From Wyeomyia smithii (lineage: Eukaryota; Arthropoda; Insecta; Diptera; Culicidae), in NCBI RefSeq assembly GCF_029784165.1, contig NC_073696.1, positions 25,674,358 through 25,738,357 of the forward strand: a DNA stretch of 64,000 nucleotides, in the 5' to 3' direction. The position numbers and the translations under genes are program-made. Under the pieces are notes generated by a model. It worked only from the letters and a program-made list of their open reading frames with translations. It made no database searches and had not been told where the DNA came from. Positions 24,140 to 35,500 of the stretch are shown one piece after another (within the stretch, counting starts at the first letter, position 1; the number at the start of each line of letters is the position of its first letter).

Positions 24140-24840
24140 AATTTTAAATAAAGTTACTTCAGGTGTCCCCCAAGGCTTCCATTTATGACAACTTTTTTTT
24201 GCTCGTAAACGACATAGAAGACAAGAAGTTTTTTTTTTTTAAATAAACAACCTGGAAGACATCATATATTTCTCAATCAAATTCACTCATTCTTCATCTG
24301 GTATAGAAGAATATTATTGAAAATAAATGTTAAAAAATGCAATTCAATACCTTGCAGCAGAAAACTAGCAACGTTTAACGCATTAGGAAAATAAAATATA
24401 GAAAAATGTGTGGAAAAGAGGAATTTAGGAATAATCATAGATTCTGAACTTTTTTTTTTACCACTAGAACACTGTTATAGACAAGGTAAATGGCATATTG
24501 GGTTTTTTTACGTGCCTTCTACAATTTCAAACTAGGCTGGGTCTCATATCATCTTACATCATATTAAGCTTGCTGCATGTTGATGGACCTTCAATCATTA
24601 AAAGAACGGCGAGAGTATGACGAAATCGTTTCACAGCGAGTTGATTTAGCTGAACTACTTCCAGAAATTTAGATTATATGCACCAATTCGACGTATTTGA
24701 AACCGTAGTTTATTTACTCTGAACCTTCATTGCACGGAGAATGCAAAAAATAAGAATGGTGAAATGGCTATAATAATTTATGTTTTCCGGTTTGAGCTTC
24801 TGGAATGTCCTTTTTTTAATTTTGTCGACTAGTGTAAAGC
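24140..24840 (+). pseudogene. CR1-group LINE reverse transcriptase, heavily decayed
   Basis: Near 24155-24215 the plus strand reads TSGVPQGFHL and then, after a frameshift, LVNDIED, the GVPQGS...NDI block of reverse transcriptase. Later fragments read NLGIIIDSEL (about 24425-24450) and SLKERREYDEIVSQRVDL (about 24595-24650), as in CR1/L2 type C-termini. Many stops and deletions. Confidence 0.55.
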
Positions 24841-25049
24841 AACTGAATAAAATCGATAAATTTTTGTAATCAAAAATTTTACTGTGCACTAATTTCGAAA
24901 AAACCTTATGACTGATACATTGAGTGAATTTGCGAAAATTGTAGTTTGTAATAATTTTTGCTTTTTATCAGGAAATATTTTCGGTTTCAGGTGTTTGGAA
25001 GAAGAATACGCGCGAAAAAAAATCGATTCTTTGGAAATATGTACAGAGC

Positions 25050-25426
25050 AAGTTTGCTGCACCACACCTTCGTGAGTTCACATTGATTACGCTCCATTCG
25101 ACGAAGCACATGCCACTTGAGCATAACTGTCATGTTGTGCGGACGCGTGTAGTGCGCATATCTGCCGTTACGTGCCGCCTTCGGAGCATTTAGGCTGCCG
25201 CCGCTGGCGCGGGGATATCGCTCGCTTCTTCAGTTTTTGACTTTTCATTAGCATATATTGATTTTGTGCGGATCAGTGTGGTGCGCGAATCGAACACGAG
25301 TGTTGGTCGGTGTGTGGTGGAGCTGCAGCAGTACGGTGGCAGTGAATTTCAAGAGAAAGTTTTGCTTTTTTCGAAACACTCGAGCACTCTGACGGATCGA
25401 CGACACGCACAGACAGCTGGTCCAGA
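25050..25426 (+). promoter_or_regulatory. SPTLC2 5' UTR / promoter region
   Basis: GC content rises from about 25070, with several CG-containing phrases. A TCAGTG initiator-like site at 25273 would give a 154-nt 5' UTR; no TATA box lies at the right distance. The translation start ATG at 25427 is in a reasonable context (CCAGAATGG). Start site is inference. Confidence 0.35.
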
Positions 25427-25549
25427 ATGGTGAAAACGGCAGAAGACGGCCACACCTCGCACAACGGGATGGCCAATGGCCACGCCACTGTTCGGTCCCG
25501 TTTCCCGGAACATCAACATCCACCACTGGAGGCCAACGGGAAGATCTCG
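25427..25549 (+). CDS. SPTLC2 (lace): SPTLC2 coding exon 1
   Basis: 41 codons, MVKTAEDGHTSHNGMANGHA onward; donor GTAGGT at 25550, phase 0. Variable N-terminus rich in His, Gly and Asn. Confidence 0.85.
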
Positions 25550-28500
25550 GTAGGTGGTTCATATTTCGTAGTGTTACTATTCAACCGTGACTCACTCATG
25601 ATCCGATAGCCGTATCACCTCATACTGATACGGTGAAGCCAAAAAAAAAAACGACTTGCCTCCGGTTCATATTTAGTTAACACATACACGCCCTTCGCAT
25701 AATTAATATCACTTTCGGTACGTATTAGTTTATTAAATGACATTTTTTTGCTTCCATCGGTGTCTGCTTCGCTGCTTTGACGGGGCGGGGCTGGTGGCAT
25801 TCGTCCGTCCACTGCAGAACGGTTTCGGCAAACATCAGCAAAGTGAAGAAACTGTAAACTTTGGCAAAGAACCGTCGAAGTCATCGTACGAGCAGGTGCC
25901 GCTCCACACTGCCTGCTTCACCTATCTGGGCTTCTATCTGCTCATGATACTCGGTTACATAAATCAGTTATTCTTCACCCCGAAAGTTGCCACTGAAAAG
26001 CATCGAGATGTAAGTATTTATGCGTACCAATATTTCCATTAAACGTTGAACCGTTTTTATTGCATTTTTAGGGCTACGTTCCGCTGTACGACGCCTTTGA
26101 AAAGTTCTACCTGCGGTATGTGTACCGACGGGTGAAGGATTGCTGGAACCGACCCATTTGTAGCGTTCCGGGCGCCGAAGTGACGCTGAAGGATCGGATC
26201 ACCAAGGATTATGGCTGGTCGTTCGAGTAAGTAGGAATGTTTGCAGTGGTTTAAAAAAAACTGCAACAAATAAATAAACAATAATTGCTGATAAACAGGT
26301 GTCACACCTGGGTAGGAAGAAGGAAAAATGTTTAGTTCAAGAGAGCAATTGATTGCACTAGCTCAGCGCGATTTTTGTTTGTTCAAGCAACAAATTTTGG
26401 TGTTTGGAAGAGAATTTCGGTGCAAGGTAATTAGAGTTGATTGAGTTATTTTTTGCCATTTGTGCAATATAGTTTAGTCATTTCTAACGTTGAAGCATGA
26501 CGGGTAGTGTGATAGATTCCTATTACTGATAGCACTCCATGTATAGAATGAGTCATCACTGTATGGTTATCTCACGGGAATGTAATACCTGTCGCATCGA
26601 ACAAATCCGTTTTATGTCATAGGCGAAAATTATTGCGTTTATTTATGAATCGAGAATTTACAATCAACACAATTGAATCAATATAAACACAATTGCCTTC
26701 TAGCAAAGAAGTGAAAAAGCATCTTTACCGTTGATGTAATGATGCAATTAGCGACTTCGTTGATACCACCAAATTTCTATTACTTTTTGGCAAGTTATGA
26801 ATTGAATCCTTTTATTTCAAAACTCTCGTAATCATTACAACTCAAACTTATTTTTTTTCTAGAAAATCACTACCATGATTTCGGGGAAAGAAAATTAAGT
26901 TACTAAACAATCATCTCAGTCGATTCTGTTTTATTGAAATTAGGATCCAAAGTGTTAGGCTTATTTGGCTAGAAATTTGAACCAAAGCTTCTTACCTAAT
27001 GCCAGCTTATCTTAGATACGGGTTTACTATTGACGTAGGAAACTATTAATCATCAATTTCTTCAGTGATATCATTTTGAGATTTAAATTTGTTCAAGATT
27101 GGTTGTAATCTACTGAGAATGCATATTTCGTACAAAAAAAAAAAAAAAAGTAGGAGGGTGGTATTCAAGACACGACCGCATGACGTTGGACTACGGTATT
27201 CTTATATTCCATTAAAACAAATAATAGAGAGAATTGCAACTCTAGTATTTGCTGCAATTTTATCTAACAGTGCATTTCTGGATGCTGAGACGTTAAAACG
27301 TTATAAATAATAATATATACTAAAAGAATGGATATCTTTTATTTAATCGCTGTCATTTCATGCATATTCGAATCAACCCTTTGTTTGCTGCACTACCAAG
27401 ACAATCATTTAATTGAGCGAATTGGTAAAATTTTCCTATCTAAGCAAAAAGCAAACTTTACGAAACTATCTGAAATTGGAGCCCAGAACGATTCAACCGA
27501 AAATTTTAAATTTGAAAATTGTTTGACATTTAATCGATAAAACTCATGCTAGGTTAGTTCCAGCCCAGCATATAACTTCATGTATTTGAAAAAAAAAAAA
27601 CGTTTGGTTCAATAGCTCAATATAGCAAGAGCTCAATCACACGTTTTTCGGTAGTTGTTATCAAGGTTTGGGCGAGTGACAGGAAAATATCTTAACTTCT
27701 TCAGTTGTGATTAAGAGCATTTCTAGTTGTTTTGTTATTTTTCACGATAGCGACAAGTTTGTTTCTTTCTCTGTGTGCGAGAAACAAAATCAAAACCGCG
27801 CACCGAGAAACAAAAACGAAAATTTAATGAATGCTCATTGAGAAAACTTGCAACTCTTTTTACCAATAACTTATGATACTCAAAAGAACCCGTTTTGATC
27901 TAAATCAAATTTCTAGTAAATAAGTGTTGATCATTCATAGGTAGTAATTTTTCCTCGTTGAATAAAGACTGGCTGAAGAAGTTAAAATCGCTGCTGTAAA
28001 ATCAAATTCACAACTGTGTTCGTTAAGACGTTTTAATATTTTCAATGACAATAATAATCTTCGATAAACACCCGCTATAGTTATTCACACACATGCTATA
28101 ACTATCTAAACACGCGTTAAAACTATTCATACACACGCTGTAGCTATAGCTATCCATACACACGCTATTCTTTTTCATACATCCGATACAACTATCTATA
28201 CACACGCATAAGCTATCCAACCATGTGCTATTACTATCCATACATACGCTATAACTAATCATTACACACGCAGCAGCTATCCACACACAAGCTATAACTA
28301 TCCGTACACACGCTGAAGATATACACGCAATAGCCATAATATGCTACACATGCTAGTGTCTTACACACGCTATAGCTAGCCATACACACGCAACAGCGCC
28401 ATCCCTATCATCGCATATGTCATAGCAATACAGATGCACATACGCTATATGTGCACACTGCACACACACCCAACGTTTTCACCCAACGATATCTGAATTG

Positions 28501-31500
28501 GATTACCGATGGTGGGGTCCAACTCAGATCGAAGGAGCACCGAACTGAATGAAGAAATGCAGCTTCCCACTACCTCCGCCGCTGCTGCCTGATACCACCG
28601 CTCTGGTTCTGCTGCAGCTCAGTTTGGCCGCTGGAATCAGCCACCGCTGCTGATTATACAAGACCGGCCTGGTGGCCTTTCACTTGTTAACTGATGACTG
28701 CTATGAGACGACACAGGCTATTATATAGCCCAAAGCAAAAATCCATCCGCGAGCAAACAAGAAGCGAGCTTGTGATTGGTTGAATGTGCACGACTTTTAA
28801 CACAACTTTTAACTAGTTTAGTATCGAAAACATATTTAAATTATTATATGACAATCTTGCGCAATATTTCCCCTATCAATCAAGCCATTGGTGTTTAGAA
28901 TCTGTTCAGTGGTAATGATAAAAAAAGCATTTTAAAACGGTGTTGAAACACCTGTTGCAGCTACCGAAAGCGAGCTCGTTATTGGTTGAAAGCTGTGAGA
29001 CTGTTTACAAAGTCAGATCGGTTGTATCCGTTAGTGTCGACTGTGCTTGTGAAGAGAGGTGGTGATTGGTTGCTCGGTATGATTTAGACAATCGATGTGA
29101 TTTATCAATTTTTCAATAGTGTATCTCGAACAACAGGTTATTTTTGTTACATAAATTCAACCGTAGAAGAATTTCTGATCGGTTGATGCCAAAACCTCGA
29201 AATTCTGAAAAGAAATGACTGATATATAAGCGCTCAAAACCTGACCACTTTTCCCTGGTTTTCCCCGGTTGAATTACTAGATTTTCAAATTCAGGTGCCT
29301 AACTTCGATATAGACGTTAGTCCAACGTCAAAAAAAAAAACTATGTTAAACATGTGATCGTCTTGCGAAAGACAGTATTTTAAACAATAGTGCTTCACAA
29401 GAACTGACATTTGTAGACAACGCAACTGTAAGCGCTCCGCTATGATCGCAGCTTACAGCTACGGCAGGGTGGATTCCTTCGGAAGGTGTTTACGCGAAGT
29501 CGGTTTGATCATGGACGCTTAAACGTAAGTAGCTCGCAACAGTACATATGGCGGCAGATGGATCAATCAAAAACCATTTGGAGAATTTCGCCAAGCGCAT
29601 TCGGAAACTGAAGTTAGCCGGAGCGAAGCTAGAAGAATTACGTGCCGTTCGACGTGCATAATGGAAGCCGTCAGAGTTTATTGAAGCAAAACAAAAACCT
29701 CGGAAGTTCTCATTCTAACGCAGTTGGTGCCACAAGAAGAATACATGGCCGCGAGGAATGTCAAAGCAAGAAGTTGTGAAAGAGCTGTGGAAACTGTTGG
29801 TAAAGCTATGGCGTTCATGGTTGGTAGAGTATCGGAAAGCAGCGGTGTAAGAAAAATAACCTTCAAGCTGGATTCTGGAGGTAATGATCATCTCGTGAAC
29901 CAGAAAAATGTAGAAACCAGTCCATAACAGTATTGCACAAAGGAGAAATCGTCGGAGTCAACAATGTTGGTTTTCAGTATACTGGAATGGCCGATACTTC
30001 ATCTCTTTTGTTGACGGTTCCACCCATTTCGCAGTTATCTTCATAATAAAGAGGAAGTCATAGCTGTTCGAGGAATTTCTTACCTATGAAGCGATGGTTA
30101 CGGCTGCAACGGGTCATCAAATCGCAGCAAAACGAAATCTCCGAAATGTTCAACCGAGTGCTGATCGAGAGTAGGCCAAGATGCCCAAACATATGTGGAA
30201 TGAGACTGCAATAACTGGCGTCCACATCTTACACCCTTGTCCGTCAAACGCTGTTTCGCAAAGCAAAACCTCTATTGAGATGTGAACGGAAAATAAACCT
30301 GATGTAATGAAGCTGGGTCAGAATTTGTGAAACGGATCACTTTAAATCGAGATGTCTAATTTTTCCAAATAAATATTAAAAACTTCAAGAGTTTCACTCG
30401 AAAAGTTGATTTTCCATTTTTTACTGAATTTGAGTAAGTTTTCAAGTTGTTATTGTTATTCGAAAGTTGAGTCAATATTATTTTTTAAATAAAAATATCA
30501 TCAAAAATATTGCATCGATTTTGATAAAATTTTCACAGCAGATGCATCCTAGGGTATAGGTTTTGAAAATATTCCTTCTGGACAAAAAATATTTTTTCAA
30601 TAGTAACCATTTTAAACAATATGTTGAAAAACTATGTTCTGGGGCACTGAAAAACCTGAAAAAAATCACACGTTTCTTTTATGAAATTTCGAAGCTCTCC
30701 TGAAATTTTCGAGTTGGTGTTATTTTTTGTTCAAAAGATATGGGGTTTTAACCTTGATGCTGCAACAGAAAAGGAAGTATACATATACAGATTTTTCTGT
30801 ATTTACAGATTTTTGAACTGAAAAAGCAATACAGAATCTGTATTACAGAATTACAGAATATTGCCAAAAAACCGACTTTACAGATTTTTTTTTGTTATAC
30901 CGACAAACTGAAATCAATTTCAAATGTAGAATTCAATTATACGATTTTTGTAAAAAACAACACCATTAAGATTACACTAAAGTCGCTTTTTACGCGGGGG
31001 ATACGTGCCGCGTAAAAAAAGCAAAGCAAAGCCTTTGTGCTACATTCCGATTCGGAACTTGACCTTCTGTTTACTATACACAGACTTCGCAGCCAACCGT
31101 TAAGTGTACAGGGCAATTGCGGGGCTAGCGTTACGATCCTACTGACACCAACTGTCTCTCCCGAGTCAAGACTCGAACCTACGACGACTGGCTTGTTAGG
31201 CCAGCATCGTACCTCAAGACCAGCTGGGGAGACGAAAAAAAAACGTAAAACGGACGTAAAAGGCATAAACAAAACCGCGTAAATTCCAGAATCCGCGTAA
31301 AAAAAACCGCTTAAATTCCAGAATTCGCGTAAAAAAAAATCGTTAATTTTGCATTCCGAGTGAAGGGAAACCGAAATCCGGGCAAAACCGCCCAAATTCT
31401 GGAATCCGCATAAAAAAACCGCGTAAATTCTGGAATCCGCGTAGAAAAAACGCGTAAATTCCGGAATTCGCGTAAAAGAGCCGCGTAAAAAAGCCGCGTA

Positions 31501-32553
31501 AAAAAACCGCGTAAAAAGCGACCTATGTGTTTGTTGTTATCTATGCAGAAGAAGTAGATTGTGACATGAACAAAGCACGAAAATGAACGTTTCGAAATAT
31601 TTGTCAGGATTTCTATGCAAAGTTCGTAAAACAAATTGCAAAGAGATGCGATTCCACCGATCCTGTTGTAAAACCTAAATTAATCCACCTAGCGGTCAGA
31701 CTCAGCCTTTCTCATTCAAACTTATTATTTGTAAAAATAGGTTTACATGAATGCTTAAATCTAAAAAGATATATTAACTCTTTGGGTTCTAAAATATTGA
31801 TGTTGTAATTAAAGTATAAAATATGATCAGAATTCATTAGTTAACCCTTAACTATCCCGTTCATTCGATATCAATATTGTTCAAATCTGTTGTGTAGTTT
31901 CTAAGATAATGAAGTTTAGTGATTTTCACATTTCGATACATTACAGACGAAGTTACATTCTGATTACAGCAAAATTCAATAGGGTGTTATGAGGCAGCTA
32001 GACCTTTCACTTGATACTAATTCTGTGGAAATCGGGTCAACCATCTCTGAGAAAAGTTAGTGAATTCATATAGTCTTCGGAATATGTTTCTTTTCATAGC
32101 TGGATTTCACATTTTTAAACATAACAGGCAAAGTAATAATCCGTTTGCAAAAAAAATCAATAGGGTCATATGGGGCAACAAGACCTTCCATATGACACTG
32201 ATTTTATGAAAATCGGTCCAGCCATCTTTGAGAAACATGAATGAGATTAAACAGTCTCCAGAACACGTTTCTTTCCATAACTTCTGAATCACATGTTCAA
32301 TCCTCATAAAATTCAAAAGTTGAAAGATGCTACCGTTCAATTGAAACCAATTTTGTTCAAATCGGTTGTGTAGTTTCTGAGATATTGATGTTTCGTGATT
32401 TTTCACATTTTGATACATAACCTCTAAACTAGAAATCAGATTACAACAAAATTCAATATGGTCTTTTAGGGCAACTAGACCTTTGATTTGCAATTAATTT
32501 CATGGAAATCGGTTCAGCCGTCTCTGAGCAAATCGAGTGAGATTGGGAGGACG

Positions 32554-32592
<39 letters not shown>

Positions 32593-35500
32593 CAGAAAAT
32601 GCTCAACTCGTCGAACTGAGTCGAGTGGTATACGACATTCGGCCCTTTTGAGCACTTTTATACCTTTAGTTTTTGCAGTGATTGCTATACCTTTCTAGGA
32701 GAAAGGCAAAAAATGAAATGATAGAAATGACTTTAAATTTTAACTTCAATCCCGAGCAAGGCCGCAAACATTGAAATAGTACAATATTAAATTTAAATGA
32801 TGTTGAGGCCACATATTTTGATCGTAGCTATAGTTTTAAACAGTCTGCGGATTTCATTTCTTTCTATAACTTTCAAACCACATGTTTAAACATTATGAAA
32901 TTCATTGTTTAGGGGTTTGAAAGCCCATTTATTTGAATTCAACTATGTTCATAGCTTCTGAGATATAAGAGCGTTTTTCACATTCTGACGCAGCGCCAAA
33001 ACTAAAAGTTTGATTACAATGAAATTCAATAGCAACCTAAGCGGCAAATAGACCCTTCATTTGACACCAAGATAGAAAGAATCGGTCAGACCATCTCTGA
33101 GAAAAGTGAATGCGAAAGAAAGGTGCACATACACACGTGCACACCCACACACAAACATATACACATATACATGCATATATGCAGAAAATGCTCGATTCGT
33201 CGAACTGAGTTGAGTAGTATATGACATTCGGCCTTTTCAATCATTTTTCTACCTTTTACTTAGCCAGTGATCGTTAGGAGAAAGTCAATATGTTTACTTT
33301 CATAATGTGATTTCACATTTTTATGAACAACGGACAAAGTTACAATCCGATTGCAATGAAATTCAATAGCAATCTATGGGGCAACTAGGCCTTTCATTTG
33401 ACACTAATTTTGTGAAAATCGGTTCAGCCATCTCTGAGAAAAATGAGTGAGTTTTAACAACCTCAGGATAACTTTTCTTTACATAACTTTCGAACCATAT
33501 GTTCAATCATAACGAAATTCAATAGTTAAGGGTTCTGGGGACAGCCCAATCATTTGAAACCAGTTTTATTGAAATCGGTTGTGTGGTTTCTGAGATATTG
33601 ATGTTTCGTGATTTTTACATTTTGATACATAACCTCTAAGCTAAAAATCCGATTACAAAGAAATTCAATAGCAACCTATGGCGCAACTAGACCCTTCATT
33701 TGCAATCAATTTTATGAAAATCGGTCCAGCCATCCCTGAGAAAAGTGAGTGAGAAAAAAAAGTTGCACACACACACACACACATACACACATACATACAT
33801 ACATGTATGTACATGTAAAATGCTCAGTTCGTCGAAAGAAGTCGAGTGGTATATGACATTCGGCAATTGGGACCACTTTTATACCTTCGGTTTTTCCAGT
33901 GATTGCTATACTGCCGGTATCCGCATAACTGTCCCATACTGATACCAAGTTGTTTTTGTCCCATATTGAAAGTACCCGCATTACAGTCCCACTGCATAGT
34001 GGTACAAACTGCAAACATATAATTTTGCTCCAGATTAGTGTATATCGGATTATTTTAGGCATATAGAAGTATGTCATTTAATTACCTAGACTAATGTTGT
34101 TTTTCTGTAGTACAATATACGTTGCCAATGATACTGCCGGTTGCTGGTTGAATTTATATGTGATGGGACAAAATGTGCGAGTACTTTTGAAATGTACCCG
34201 CATATTTTGTCCCATTTTGTCTTTTTTTCAAGTTATATAACGTAAAACTAATTCCATCTATGGTTTTTTGTTCTCAACAATAAACTTGTGGTGCCATGAA
34301 ACTGTTATGGTCATTGGTTCTGGATGTAATTGCTGGAAACCCGAAAACTCACGGATAATATTAAATCGCCGTTTTCTCAACATGTTGTTTTTCATTATGG
34401 GACAGTTATTCGGGTACCGGCAGTATACCTTTCTAGGAGAAAGGCAAAACGGTAACTTTAAGTGACTGGCTCAGCGTGACCGGGTGACACCCGTGGCGGA
34501 AAATTTGGGTGATAACCTTTTCCCCCTGGGTGTTACCCCTACCAAATTGCAGTGAAAATATTTTGTTAACCAAAATTGTGAGAGTTAGCACGTATGTTTT
34601 CAATTTTACTAAATCTACCCATATTTGAAAAAATGGTTAATATTATACTCTTAAAAGCGAATTTATATAATTTTCACCGCGACCTCCACCTAATTAATAG
34701 TTATTCTCACGGATATCACCCTTTTAAAGGTGAAACGCATGAAAATTTTCCTCATCGCCACCGCCCCCCCCCACCGGCTACGCCAGTGCTTTAAGTAATC
34801 TTAAATCGTTCGTGAAATTGGAAAATTTAAGCGATTTGATGTGTCAATTTCACAAATTTGTAACAGTAACTGACTGACAAGGGCTTTCTAACGAATTTCG
34901 CACGCTAGAAAAAAAACTTTTTGACCGGAAGATTCATTGAAACAAATGACTTAACTTGGTCTGAATTGTTGAACACCACTATAGGCGGGATGGTAATTTC
35001 AAATTTCCGTTACAGATCATTTGTGAGAATTTTTAAATGTATCCACACTCTTCTGCTTATTTAGAACGCATACTTTTAAAATACCAGAAACCATAAATTG
35101 CATGGCCTCTGAGCTAATGATCTCAATTTTTAAAGCTGAAAGCTACGCTTCAGACCAAGGAGGAGATACTAATATTAAATAAACGAAAACTTTAAACAAT
35201 AAATTTAACAAATCCAGTATAAACATCCCGTAGTGAAAAATGAATTTGTTTGAATATGTTCTGCAAGTAAAAATGTTTTCATCCAACATTCTGAGTTTGC
35301 TCGATACAGATTTTTTGGCCCGAGATTCAGATATACAGATATTAAAAAAAAAAAAAAAAAAAAACAGATATAAATGTGGCAACCCTGACGTCAACATCTG
35401 CATTTTCTCGGACAGTCAAGCGGCCCTTAAGCCATTGAAAGCCTATAAGTGCATGTCTAGAATTGTCTGGGACTGCATTTACCTTCTACAACAGATGAAC

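Larger units (their letters stand above)
27149..29336. repeat. Dispersed repeat, copy 2 (relative of 15565-17085), with inserted sequence
   Basis: 27149-27260 matches the left end (GTAGGAGGGTGGTATTCAAG, then CACGACCGCATGACGTTGG) and 28995-29336 matches the right end (GATATAGACGTTAGTCCAAC). The interior differs: 27310-28950 holds unrelated sequence, a minisatellite (28070-28480) and a promoter-bearing repeat (28480-28745). Confidence 0.6.

Noticed and set aside
28070..28480. CRISPR-like or regulatory array of repeated units
   Set aside because: Units are diverged, unevenly spaced and without constant-length spacers; this is an ordinary minisatellite in an insect genome.
33037..33240. Small proteins with CVCVCV runs (also at 9273, 33712, 59933, 60540)
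   Set aside because: They arise from CA/TG microsatellites inside the large dispersed repeat, in frames not conserved between copies.
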